Both the position numbers and the translations under genes were made by a program. From Flavobacterium sp. KMS (GTDB lineage Bacteria > Bacteroidota > Bacteroidia > Flavobacteriales > Flavobacteriaceae), in NCBI RefSeq assembly GCF_000813005.1, contig NZ_JSYP01000002.1, positions 62,001-126,000 of the forward strand: a stretch of 64,000 bases of DNA. The letters are read 5' to 3'. The number at the start of each line of letters is the position of its first letter. Within the stretch, counting starts at the first letter, position 1. The notes below the pieces were generated by a model. It searched no databases, was not told where the DNA came from, and saw only the letters and a list, made by a program, of their open reading frames with translations. Positions 37,911 through 46,146 of the stretch are shown here, piece by piece.

Positions 37911-38795
37911 TTAAATTTTAACGCCTGCCTTTTTTTGTTTCAAAAAATCTAGCAAATATGCCCCATAACCAGATTTAACTAATGGTAGAGCTAATTCTTC
38001 AAGTTGATTATCACTTATAAATCCTTGCCTCCAAGCAATTTCTTCTATACAACCTACTTTTAGTCCTTGACGTTCCTCTAACACCTGTACAAATTGACCC
38101 GCCTGCATCAAACTATTAAAAGTTCCAGTATCAAGCCAAGCCGTGCCTCTACTTAATATTCCTACTTTTAAAGCTTCTTTTGAAAGGTATACTTTATTTA
38201 CATCTGTAATTTCATATTCTCCACGTGCACTTGGTACGATATTTTTGGCTATTTCAACAACTGAATTATCATAAAAATACAATCCAGGAACAGCATAATG
38301 AGATTTTGGATTCTTTGGTTTTTCTTCTATTGAAATCGCTTTTAAATCCTGATCAAACTCTACTACTCCATAACGTTCTGGATCCGAAACATGATAAGCA
38401 AAAACCACTCCTCCATCTGGTTTTGTATTCGAACGTAAGAGTTCTTGCATATTAGCTCCAAAAAATATATTGTCTCCTAAAATCAAAGCAACATCATCAT
38501 CTCCTATGAACTCTTCTCCAATTACAAATGCTTGTGCCAACCCATTTGGAATAGCCTGTTCAGCATAGCTAAATTTACAACCTAAATTTTCACCATCTCC
38601 CAGTAGTTTTTTAAAGTTTGGCAAGTCATGTGGAGTAGAAATAATTAAAATCTCATTTATCCCAGCCATCATCAAAGTTGATAATGGATAATAAATCATT
38701 GGTTTATCATACACGGGCATCATTTGCTTGCTCATTGCAAGAGTTAATGGGTGCAATCTGGTACCTGAACCTCCTGCTAAAATAATTCCTTTCAT
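37911..38795 (-). CDS. rfbA: Glucose-1-phosphate thymidylyltransferase
   Basis: Makes dTDP-glucose from glucose-1-phosphate and dTTP, the first step to dTDP-rhamnose and dTDP-4-amino sugars. The complete 294-residue enzyme starts [16 protein letters not shown] (nucleotide-binding loop), with [26 protein letters not shown] (Asp metal site) and [21 protein letters not shown]. The C-terminal end [20 protein letters not shown] is the normal RmlA finish. A decayed second copy lies at 44225-44620. Between this gene and rfbD is an 80 bp gap with a 7-bp tandem repeat. Confidence 0.95.
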   Translation of the reverse strand: MKGIILAGGSGTRLHPLTLAMSKQMMPVYDKPMIYYPLSTLMMAGINEILIISTPHDLPNFKKLLGDGENLGCKFSYAEQAIPNGLAQAFVIGEEFIGDDDVALILGDNIFFGANMQELLRSNTKPDGGVVFAYHVSDPERYGVVEFDQDLKAISIEEKPKNPKSHYAVPGLYFYDNSVVEIAKNIVPSARGEYEITDVNKVYLSKEALKVGILSRGTAWLDTGTFNSLMQAGQFVQVLEERQGLKVGCIEEIAWRQGFISDNQLEELALPLVKSGYGAYLLDFLKQKKAGVKI

Positions 38796-38803
38796 AAATC
38801 TTA

Positions 38804-38831
38804 ATTTTAGATTTTAGATTTTAGATTTTAG
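38804..38831. repeat. Tandem repeat, 4 copies of ATTTTAG
   Basis: Four perfect head-to-tail copies of the heptamer ATTTTAG lie between rfbD and rfbA, 9 bp before the rfbA ATG (minus strand CTAAAAT x4). A 7-bp unit placed just upstream of a start codon could vary in copy number and change the spacing of the untranslated leader. Nothing else in the gap was recognised. Confidence 0.85.
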
Positions 38832-38875
38832 ATTCCATATAACTGAAATAATAAAAACCTAATCTACAAATCATC

Positions 38876-39724
38876 TTATTTATATAAATATTTTTTCAAA
38901 CTCTCTTTATAATGTGGTATATCCAGATTATAAGTATCCTTAATCTTTTTCTTACCTAACAATGAAAATTCTGGGCGTTTTGCTGGAGTTGGGTAAGATT
39001 CAGATGGTATTCCTGTAACATCACAATTATATCCACCAAGTTCTTTTATTGCCAACGCAAATTCATACCAACTTATTTCACCTTCATTTGAATAATTATA
39101 TATTCCTGGAATCCATTCTGGAAATCCTAAAATATCAATCATTGCCTGAGCTAGATCGGCAGCATAAGTCGGCGAGCCAATTTGATCATTGACCACACTA
39201 ATCGAATCCCTCTCCTTCATTAATCGTTGCATTGTTTTTACAAAATTATGACCAAATTTACTATAAACCCACGATGTTCTTATAATAATTGAATTTGGAT
39301 TTGCTTGCAAGCAAGATAATTCTCCTAATCTTTTAGTTTCCCCATATACATTAATCGGATTCGTTAAAGCTTCTTCATTCAAAGCTACTGATGATGTCCC
39401 ATCAAAAACATAATCTGTAGATACATGAATTAATTTCACTTCATTTTTTGCTGAATATTTTGCTATTACATCTACTGCTAAATGATTAACAATCTCTACC
39501 AATTCTTTTTCAGTTTCTGCTTTATCAACTGCTGTATAAGCTCCACAATTTAAAATAATAGTAGCCTGTAATTCTTCTAATTGTGTTTGCAGTAAATCTA
39601 AATCATCAAGAGTTATATGATTTCTGTCTGCGAAAATCCATTCATACTGAGGATAATTTGAAGATAAAACAAATAGTTCTGATCCTAATTGTCCATTTGC
39701 TCCTGTTACAAGAATCTTCTCCAT
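38876..39724 (-). CDS. rfbD: dTDP-4-dehydrorhamnose reductase
   Basis: Final step of dTDP-L-rhamnose synthesis, NAD(P)H dependent. The 282 residues start ILVTGANGQLGSELF (dinucleotide loop), with NCGAYTAVDKAE, the VSTDYVFDG segment, NVYGETKRLGE with the catalytic YxxxK, and RTSWVYSKFGHNFVKTM. Its ATG overlaps the stop codon of an rfbC remnant in TAATG, so ribosomes ending on the remnant could re-initiate here. rfbA follows. Confidence 0.95.
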   Translation of the reverse strand: MEKILVTGANGQLGSELFVLSSNYPQYEWIFADRNHITLDDLDLLQTQLEELQATIILNCGAYTAVDKAETEKELVEIVNHLAVDVIAKYSAKNEVKLIHVSTDYVFDGTSSVALNEEALTNPINVYGETKRLGELSCLQANPNSIIIRTSWVYSKFGHNFVKTMQRLMKERDSISVVNDQIGSPTYAADLAQAMIDILGFPEWIPGIYNYSNEGEISWYEFALAIKELGGYNCDVTGIPSESYPTPAKRPEFSLLGKKKIKDTYNLDIPHYKESLKKYLYK

Positions 39725-39852
39725 TAAAATAAACTGTTACAATTTTCGATAAAAGGAAGAATCTGATCTTTTTCAGAAACTATCGCTTCCTCTAAATTCA
39801 TTCCCCAATCAATATTTAAAGATGGATCATCAAATTTAATTTCATTCTTCAT
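39724..39852 (-). pseudogene. rfbC (dTDP-4-dehydrorhamnose 3,5-epimerase) C-terminal remnant
   Basis: A 42-codon frame opens with ATG at 39852 and ends in TAA at 39726-39724. After four residues it reads IKFDDPSLNIDWGMNLEEAI then VSEKDQILPFI. This aligns without gaps to the C-terminus of the intact RfbC at 44697-45245 (IRYDDPTLSIDWQINLNEVT, ISEKDLILPSF). The catalytic barrel of RfbC is absent, so the piece cannot be an epimerase. The frame is open and its stop overlaps the rfbD start, so it may persist as a leader for translational coupling. It is probably the scar of a recombination that replaced the DNA upstream of rfbD. Confidence 0.85.
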
Positions 39853-40131
39853 GTCTTATATTATAAATTTTATTATGTTATAAATTACTGATACAATTTT
39901 GCTCCTAACAAAAAAATCTAAAACAAAACCTTCCAGCAATAATAACAGCTTCCTATTTTTTAATGAAAGGAAGATATTAGATGATTACACATAAGCAGTA
40001 GATTTTTTTAATATTTTATTATTTTCATAAATAATTTAAATTCATTATTTATATATCAAACCTAATAAAGCAAAAGTTTTTTTCTTATAAAGAACTAATT
40101 ATATCTGCTAAATTCAAAAAAATTATAAAAC
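39853..40131. other. Non-coding gap between the polymerase gene and the rfbC remnant
   Basis: Very AT-rich. On the minus strand a TAGGTTTG (40057-40064) matches TAnnTTTG and could start transcription of rfbD-rfbA-dehydratase, about 200 bp ahead of the remnant. A short imperfect hairpin CTTCC...GGAAG lies near 39951-39975. No coding segment was recognised. Confidence 0.35.
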
Positions 40132-41172
40132 TCAAAAACTATAAAATGAAAAGAGCTTTATAAACATTTCGGTATCGTGTGTTTTTAGCATCGCAAAAAC
40201 AAAAATAGGAAAAAGAAAAATAGTTAATGAATTAATTAATCGTAACTTTTTGTCATTGATAACAGAATTAAAAGGATAAAGTAATAATGCAAAAATAACA
40301 TACAGCGAAAATCGAAAAGCAACAATTGGATTTATATAATAGCTTGCCATATATATAAAAACAGTTGTCATCAAAATGGGGTGAAGCATCTTTTTTTTAT
40401 AAAATACAAAACCTGTAATAATCAAGAAAGAAATAAGCATAAAAAATATTTTATGCATTATACCTATATCAGAAATACCTTTTAAATAAAAACTTATTTT
40501 GTTTAATATTGATTCAAAAGCTCCTATATGTAATAAGAAAGGGCTCATAAAAAAATAAAAAAAGAATATAGATGAAAAAATGAATACTAATACACTAAAA
40601 TAATATTTAGATTTATGAAGAAAAGTAACTAGCAATAAACAAGAACTTATATGCATAAATGGAGTAATTAAAATCCAATTAAAATTTTTTTTTCTAAAAC
40701 TATAATAAAAATACAATGCAAATAGAATATAAGCAGGTCCATTCCTCAGAAGGACAAAAGTCAATATAAAATAATAACAAACAAACAAAATCATTTTTTT
40801 CCAAGCTTCTACATCTATTCTTCTTATCAACCAAACAAAAAAGAAACTTGAAATTAACCAATTAAACCAATATACACCTAAAAAAACATTTTCCTTCGAA
40901 TCTAAAAAAAAATTAGAAACTGAATAAACTGAATATAAATAAGGTTCATTTAAAAGAAAAGAAAAAAAACTATTAGGTTTCTGAAAAATTTGAAAGTTAT
41001 AATATAGTAAATAATCATTATTTAAACTGACATGTATTATTAATCTTAGGGCAATAGAACTTATAATAAAACATAAAATAAATAATATATTTTTCTTTGA
41101 ATCTAAACATGTAAGACATCCAAAATAATAAGACAAGAATGTTAAAAATAAAGCACTAAAAACCAATATCAT
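40132..41172 (-). CDS. EpsG-type O-antigen polymerase candidate (Wzy-like)
   Basis: Polytopic membrane protein of 346 residues with about nine or ten hydrophobic segments. It has no Wzy_C ligase loop but fits the EpsG pattern: an early ALRLIIHVSLNNDYLLYYNFQIFQ, then VYWFNWLISSFFFVWLIRR, then FVLLRNGPAYILFALYFYYSF and a HISSCLLL segment. EpsG proteins polymerise Und-PP-linked repeats. Another Wzy-like gene lies at 49414-50778, so one cluster carries two candidates. It overlaps the small membrane gene upstream by 4 bp. Confidence 0.65.
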   Translation of the reverse strand: MILVFSALFLTFLSYYFGCLTCLDSKKNILFILCFIISSIALRLIIHVSLNNDYLLYYNFQIFQKPNSFFSFLLNEPYLYSVYSVSNFFLDSKENVFLGVYWFNWLISSFFFVWLIRRIDVEAWKKMILFVCYYFILTFVLLRNGPAYILFALYFYYSFRKKNFNWILITPFMHISSCLLLVTFLHKSKYYFSVLVFIFSSIFFFYFFMSPFLLHIGAFESILNKISFYLKGISDIGIMHKIFFMLISFLIITGFVFYKKKMLHPILMTTVFIYMASYYINPIVAFRFSLYVIFALLLYPFNSVINDKKLRLINSLTIFLFPIFVFAMLKTHDTEMFIKLFSFYSF

Positions 41173-41852
41173 CGAATATAAAAGAGAATTAAAACTAAAG
41201 TAATATGAGCCAAAATCCGACTTGTAGTTAATATTTTTATTTCTTTATATCCTTGACCATCATCAATTGCCCCCATTATTTTAGGGTCAATAAGAAGTAT
41301 TAATAATATTGATCCGAACATATTTATGACCTGTGTCAACGAACTTAACATTAAAGCTTTTTGGGGATATGAAAAATTAATGTAATACAAAAAAGTTATA
41401 CTAATAGAGAATAAAAAACCAGCAATGTAATTAATCGAAAAAAAAAACCAATCTCCAGAAAATCTTACCATGTTTCTTTTGGATTGCTTTTCTATTTTTT
41501 CCAGTGTAAAAGGTTTTGATTTACCAAAAAAACGATTCAAAACGATAATTACCTTTAAAGCGAAAAAAGAAGTAAATCTATGCGAATACAGTGGAAACAA
41601 AAATAAAATAACTAAAAAATGAGCTACTATAGTAATACCCCAGACCTCATTTTTATCTTTAATAGATTCAGTAACATAAGCCATTATTGGAATAAAAATT
41701 AAAATAAATCCACGAGAACAATATTGAAAAATATTTATTAACGACAATAGATGCCGAACATTTTCACTATCCTTTAAGTAATATTTAAAATGATAGACAG
41801 AAACATCGATAAAGATTGAAAAAGCATAAGCTATAGCTGCAATAATAAACAT
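41169..41852 (-). CDS. Amj-like (DUF2837) membrane protein, possible lipid-linked glycan flippase
   Basis: The 227 residues form about six membrane segments. Segments that remind me of Amj, the alternative lipid II flippase of Bacillus subtilis, are FSIFIDVSVYHFKYYL near the start, the LSLINIFQYCSRGFILIFIPIMA block, and LTQVINMFGSILLILLIDPKIMGAIDDGQG followed by TSRILAHI. Amj proteins flip undecaprenyl-pyrophosphate-linked sugars. In an O-antigen cluster such a protein could help translocate repeats or keep lipid II moving when carrier lipid is tied up. The assignment is from remembered patterns and is tentative. Confidence 0.45.
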   Translation of the reverse strand: MFIIAAIAYAFSIFIDVSVYHFKYYLKDSENVRHLLSLINIFQYCSRGFILIFIPIMAYVTESIKDKNEVWGITIVAHFLVILFLFPLYSHRFTSFFALKVIIVLNRFFGKSKPFTLEKIEKQSKRNMVRFSGDWFFFSINYIAGFLFSISITFLYYINFSYPQKALMLSSLTQVINMFGSILLILLIDPKIMGAIDDGQGYKEIKILTTSRILAHITLVLILFYIR

Positions 41853-42050
41853 ATTTTTATCATTTTTAATATTTCATGTAATCTATTCTAATTATTGAAG
41901 CATTATAAATAATCTATATAATTTTTGAAATACTATTTTTACGAAAGAATTAGAATCTTAAAAATTACAATTAATAATCCTCTGATAAAAAAATGGTAAA
42001 TTATTAATAATCATCTTTTAAATTAAAAACAGAAAACTTTAGCGGTAAAA

Positions 42051-43196
42051 TTATTCAAAAAAATTAAGTAAAGCTTGTTTTATACGTTCTTTATCAAAAT
42101 CATCAAGATTAGAACTAGAAGGTAAACAAAGTCCATTCTCAAAAAGTTTTTCACTAATATTAGTTCCATAATATGGATATTCTTTAAAAACAGGCTGCGT
42201 ATGCAAAGGCTTCCAAAGTAATCGACATTCGATATTCTCTTTATCTAATTCTAATTTAATTTGCTCGTTTGTTATACCACCTGTCTCCTTAGGATTAACC
42301 AGAATAGTTGTTAACCAATAATTTGAAAAATAATCATCATTGAGCACTGTAAAAACATTCACCCCCTTTATTCCTTGAAATAAATCATAATAAAAATCAT
42401 GTACTTCTCTCCTCAAACATACATAATCATCTAATACCTGAAGTTGACCCCTACCAATTCCGGCACTCACATTACTCATTCTATAATTATACCCAATTTC
42501 ATTATGCTGATAATAATGCGCCTTTTCTTTAGCCTGGGTGGCAAGAAAAATAGCTTTATCTTTTAATTCTTTTGATTTTGTTACAATAACTCCGCCTCCA
42601 GAAGTTGTAATTATTTTACTGCCATTAAAAGAAATAACACTAATATCACCAAAAGTACCACACTTTTGCCCTCTATAACTACTTCCAAGAGCCTCTGCAC
42701 TGTCTTCAAGAATTGGAATTTGGTATTGATCTGCAATAGCTCGTACCTCTTCTATTTTATAAGGAATTCCATAAATATGAACTGCAATTATTACTTTTGG
42801 CTTTTTTCCTTTTGAAATTCTATCTTTAATTGCTACTTCTAGAGCCTTAGGGCAAATATTCCAAGTTTCAGGCTCACTGTCAATAAAAACTGGAATTCCT
42901 CCCTGATAAATTATTGGATTTGCAGAAGCTGAAAAAGTCATTGTTTGGCAAAGTACCTCATCTCCTAATTTAACTCCTAAAAGAATTAATCCTAAATGAA
43001 TTGCTGCTGTACCAGTATTTAATGCTGATACATGCTTTGACTCTCCTAAATACTTTTCGAGTTTTTCTTCGAAAAAAGTTAAATTAGATCCTATAGAAGA
43101 TATCCAATTAGTTTCAAAAGCCTCATCAATATACTTCTTTTCATTCCCACTTATGTGGGGAGCAGAAAGCCAAATTTTATTATTATTCATATACAA
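42051..43196 (-). CDS. DegT/DnrJ/EryC1 aminotransferase, PglE-like
   Basis: PLP-dependent sugar aminotransferase of 381 residues. Family features are NWISSIGSNLTFFEEKLEKYLG, SALNTGTAAIHLGL, ILEDSAEALGSSY (Asp165, PLP nitrogen) and SFNGSKIITTSGGG (Lys194, Schiff base). The motif order resembles PglE/FlmB-like 4-aminotransferases that act on UDP-4-keto-6-deoxy-GlcNAc to give UDP-4-amino-4,6-dideoxy-GlcNAc (bacillosamine precursor). The substrate would come from the dehydratase at 35878-37782. It lies 21 bp upstream of the WbpL-like gene in sequence, directly downstream of it in transcription. Confidence 0.88.
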   Translation of the reverse strand: MYMNNNKIWLSAPHISGNEKKYIDEAFETNWISSIGSNLTFFEEKLEKYLGESKHVSALNTGTAAIHLGLILLGVKLGDEVLCQTMTFSASANPIIYQGGIPVFIDSEPETWNICPKALEVAIKDRISKGKKPKVIIAVHIYGIPYKIEEVRAIADQYQIPILEDSAEALGSSYRGQKCGTFGDISVISFNGSKIITTSGGGVIVTKSKELKDKAIFLATQAKEKAHYYQHNEIGYNYRMSNVSAGIGRGQLQVLDDYVCLRREVHDFYYDLFQGIKGVNVFTVLNDDYFSNYWLTTILVNPKETGGITNEQIKLELDKENIECRLLWKPLHTQPVFKEYPYYGTNISEKLFENGLCLPSSSNLDDFDKERIKQALLNFFE

Positions 43197-43217
43197 TAAA
43201 GACTTACTTCAAAAAAA

Positions 43218-44174
43218 TTATTTAATCTTCATTTTATTAATATATCGAATCAATATTAGTCGAATTAATAAATACATTGTAGTCATTAAAACTAAAATAC
43301 TTACCAACATAAAAGTAGAAAGTCTATTAGTAGAAGCTAAAAAAATCACTATCACATTTATTCCTAATTGTAAAAGAGCATAAACCAAAGAAACTAAAAC
43401 ATGAGGAACCTCTAATTCATTTGCTAAATATTGGTATAAATGAGTACGATGTGCTTCGAATATATTTTCTTTTTTAATTAATCTATTAACAATTGTTATA
43501 CAAGCATCTATACCATATATTGAAAACATCAATATATATCCAATTTGTTGTGTTTCTAAAATTGTTTTTATCATAAAGTACCCCAAAAAAACAGCCATAC
43601 TAATACTTCCAACATCACCAGCAAAAGTTTTGGCTTTTTTCCTAACATTAAATATCCCAAAAACTATGCAGGCCAAACCCATTGAAATTAATACTGGCAA
43701 GTTAGAAATATTATTAGATAAATATGAAAATGAAATAATGGTAACAAGTGCATACAGAACGGTTATACCATTGATTCCATCCATAAAGTTAAAGGCATTT
43801 ATCCATCCAATCATTAAAACAAAAACAATCAACAATATCCACACAGAATTATGCAATAAATCCAAATCATAAAAAATCAAGAGAAGAGCTAGACAATGGC
43901 ATAGAACTCTTGGTAATTGACTTAAAGGCTTAATATCATCAATAAAACTTATTACTGAAACTATTACTATTGCTGATGTAAGAGCCAAGGAAACATATCC
44001 TAAAAAAAAAGCTATAGTAACTGCGATTGAAAAAATTATCCCTCCACCTCTTAATGTAATTAAAGTATGTGAAGAACGATTATTAGGTTTATCGATAATA
44101 TTACATTCACCCGCAATTTTAAAATAAAGTAATTCAATTGCTAATAATAATAAAAAAAAAATAATGTAAATCAT
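43218..44174 (-). CDS. WbpL/WbcO-like Und-P HexNAc-1-phosphate transferase (MraY/WecA family)
   Basis: Polytopic initiating transferase of 318 residues with about ten membrane segments. Conserved cytoplasmic motifs are visible: RGGGIIFSIAV, SFIDDIKPLSQLPR (Asp-Asp, metal and carrier binding), NAFNFMDGINGI, FAGDVGSISMAV and EAHRTHLYQYL (the His-rich C-terminal loop of WecA/WbpL). It loads a HexNAc-1-phosphate, in WbpL typically QuiNAc or FucNAc, onto undecaprenyl phosphate. The WbpV-like reductase at 45256 fits as the source of that sugar. A run of ten T lies at codons 5-8. Confidence 0.92.
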   Translation of the reverse strand: MIYIIFFLLLLAIELLYFKIAGECNIIDKPNNRSSHTLITLRGGGIIFSIAVTIAFFLGYVSLALTSAIVIVSVISFIDDIKPLSQLPRVLCHCLALLLIFYDLDLLHNSVWILLIVFVLMIGWINAFNFMDGINGITVLYALVTIISFSYLSNNISNLPVLISMGLACIVFGIFNVRKKAKTFAGDVGSISMAVFLGYFMIKTILETQQIGYILMFSIYGIDACITIVNRLIKKENIFEAHRTHLYQYLANELEVPHVLVSLVYALLQLGINVIVIFLASTNRLSTFMLVSILVLMTTMYLLIRLILIRYINKMKIK

Positions 44175-44224
44175 CTTCGATTATTGAGTTTCTAAAAAAG
44201 TATTAATATTTATTATTTAAATTT

Positions 44225-44620
44225 TATGTTAAGGATACTTAGCAAATATTTCCCGCAACCTGATTCCTTTTTAGCCTCAGTTAAATCTTCAATTTCCGGG
44301 CAGATATAAAAAGTTTGTCTTCATGCAATTTCGATGATAGAATTATCATAAAGATAGAATCTTGGAATAGCATGATTAGATTTATAGGCCTCATATTTTT
44401 CTACAATAGAAATTGCTTTTATCTTCATAAAACTCAGCAATCCTATAACTTCCTTAATCTGATGCTACATAAAAACTATTGCTTTTATATATTTCCTTTT
44501 AATAATCCTGCCTATTTGTTCAAAAGAAAATGTTATTTCTTAAAATAAATACATTTTAATTGTGAGTATTTATTTAATGATTTCAATTCAGACTTCTGTT
44601 GTTTATTTAAGCCAGTACCA
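44225..44620 (-). pseudogene. rfbA (glucose-1-phosphate thymidylyltransferase) pseudogene with internal deletions
   Basis: Translating the minus strand of this gap gives broken pieces that follow intact RfbA (37911-38795) in order. ILRNNIFF*TNRQ matches [33 protein letters not shown] followed by RFYLYDNSIIEIA matches [20 protein letters not shown] and [26 protein letters not shown] and CGKYLLSIL match [13 protein letters not shown] and YGAYLLDFL. The reading frame carries stop codons, including TGA where RfbA has Trp or Gly codons, and about 65 codons are missing between EIA and WRQ. A weaker match (SLNKYSQLKC) reaches to about 44620. The rest of the gap up to rfbC at 44697 contains nothing I recognise. 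Boundaries are approximate. Confidence 0.85.
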
Positions 44621-44696
44621 TTTTTTCTAATTCTCCCTCAAAATGATTATTAAAATAACATAATGTTTTCTGTTTTTCCATATTTTCTCTGGTCTC

Positions 44697-45245
44697 TTAA
44701 ATCTCCCAATCAATTGATTTAAAACTAGGTAAAATCAAATCTTTTTCTGATATAGTAACTTCATTAAGATTTATCTGCCAATCAATTGACAAAGTGGGAT
44801 CATCGTACCGAATCCCTCTTTCGCTTTCCTTTTGATACACTTGATCGACTTTATACATCACCGAAGCAGTTTCACTTAAAACAGCAAATCCATGAGCAAA
44901 TCCATGAGGAACCATTAATTGTTTTTTATTTTCAGCACTCAAAATTATACTAAAATGCTGTCCATAAGTTCTTGATTTTTTACGTAAATCTACAGCCACG
45001 TCTAGAATCTCTCCTTGCAACACACGCACTAATTTTGCCTGTGCAAAATCATTAATTTGTAAATGCAACCCACGTATCACTCCTCTTTTAGAGAACGATT
45101 GATTGTCTTGAATGAACTTATACATTATTCCATTCTCTTGAAATTTAGTTTCATTATAAGCTTCAAAAAAATAACCACGTTGGTCTGTAAACACAGTTGG
45201 ATTAATGATTACCAAATCTTGTATTGGTGTTTTTTCTATTGTCAT
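44697..45245 (-). CDS. rfbC: dTDP-4-dehydrorhamnose 3,5-epimerase
   Basis: Cupin-type epimerase of 182 residues acting on dTDP-4-keto-6-deoxyglucose in rhamnose synthesis. Seen are DQRGYFFEAYN, KRGVIRGLHLQ (with the active-site His), LVRVLQGEILDVAVDLRK, VPHGFAHGFAVLSE and the C-terminal GIRYDDPTLSIDW. It is complete. A tail fragment of a second rfbC lies 5 kb away next to rfbD, so this intact copy is now separated from its usual partners by the WbpL-like to EpsG-like block. Confidence 0.95.
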   Translation of the reverse strand: MTIEKTPIQDLVIINPTVFTDQRGYFFEAYNETKFQENGIMYKFIQDNQSFSKRGVIRGLHLQINDFAQAKLVRVLQGEILDVAVDLRKKSRTYGQHFSIILSAENKKQLMVPHGFAHGFAVLSETASVMYKVDQVYQKESERGIRYDDPTLSIDWQINLNEVTISEKDLILPSFKSIDWEI

Positions 45246-45255
45246 TCTTATTGTA

Positions 45256-46146
45256 TTATTTAAAAGAGTTAAAAGTAATTAATAGCCCTTCTTTAGCAGA
45301 GATTGGTAGTTCTTTAGGTATCACTTTTTTTATTTTTACATTTGATACTTCATAATTTTCAGTCAACTTTTGTAAACGTTCACTGTTCAATGGCAATTTA
45401 ATCCTATCTCCGATTTTAGCAAGTCTTCGAATAAAATTGACTGGAATTTTCCAAATAGCTACTTTTTTTTCTAAACTTTCTCCTAAAACACTAATAACTT
45501 CATTAGTTGACAAAGCTGTGTCGTCTGATACATTATAAACTCCACTTGGAATGTTTTCATTTTCAAGTAATTCTTTAATTACAAAACAAAGATTATTAAT
45601 ACTCAAAAAAGAACGTTTATTTTCAAAAGCTCCCAAAGGCCAAGGCAATCCTTTTGAAACCAATTGGTACAATAAATTTAAATTTCCCTTATTCCCAGGA
45701 CCGTGAATCATACAGGGTCTAAGAATATATACATTTTTTCCAACGGGTAATTCTTTGTTTAAAATATATTCTTCTGCTTGTTGTTTTGCAATCCCATAAT
45801 GAGTTTTAGGATTTGACTCTCTGTCTTCAGTCAATACACCTACTACCTCATCTGCGGAAGCTTTTACAGTACTCATGAAAATAAACACCAGAGCTTCTGA
45901 ATTTAAAAAAGCATCAAACAATTGCTTTGTTAACTCAAAATTTGCATCATAATATTCTTGTGGATTTGAAACCTTTTGAAGATCATGAGCCTTTCCTGCC
46001 AGATGAACAAGAGCATCTCCTTTTATCTTAAATTGTTGATTAACTACATACCGAACACTCATTGAATGTACATTATGAAAAACACGTAAATACTTACTAA
46101 GATTCGTACCAACAAATCCCGAGGCTCCTGTTATTACTATTTCCAT
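45256..46146 (-). CDS. WbpV-like NAD-dependent epimerase/reductase (UDP-QuiNAc/FucNAc type)
   Basis: Extended SDR of 296 residues: IVITGASGFVGTNLSKYL (NAD loop), LVHLAGKAHD, FMSTVKASADE, THYGIAKQQAEEYI (catalytic YxxxK), and ILRPCMIHGPGNKGNLNLLYQL. The HLAGKAHD and RPCMIHGPGNKGN blocks are those of WbpV/WreQ-type 4-reductases, which reduce UDP-4-keto-6-deoxy-HexNAc to UDP-QuiNAc or UDP-FucNAc. It works with the WbpM-like dehydratase upstream in the pathway and feeds the WbpL-like initiating enzyme. It lies between rfbC and the WbbL-like GT2. Confidence 0.82.
   Translation of the reverse strand: MEIVITGASGFVGTNLSKYLRVFHNVHSMSVRYVVNQQFKIKGDALVHLAGKAHDLQKVSNPQEYYDANFELTKQLFDAFLNSEALVFIFMSTVKASADEVVGVLTEDRESNPKTHYGIAKQQAEEYILNKELPVGKNVYILRPCMIHGPGNKGNLNLLYQLVSKGLPWPLGAFENKRSFLSINNLCFVIKELLENENIPSGVYNVSDDTALSTNEVISVLGESLEKKVAIWKIPVNFIRRLAKIGDRIKLPLNSERLQKLTENYEVSNVKIKKVIPKELPISAKEGLLITFNSFK

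Noticed and set aside
39951..39975. Hairpin CTTCC...GGAAG in the gap before the rfbC remnant
   Set aside because: Short, with a long loop and no T-tract in either direction, so not called as a terminator.
44315..44548. Open frame of 77 codons on the plus strand between the WbpL-like gene and rfbC
   Set aside because: It is antisense to the decayed rfbA; the minus-strand reading aligns with RfbA and explains the sequence.
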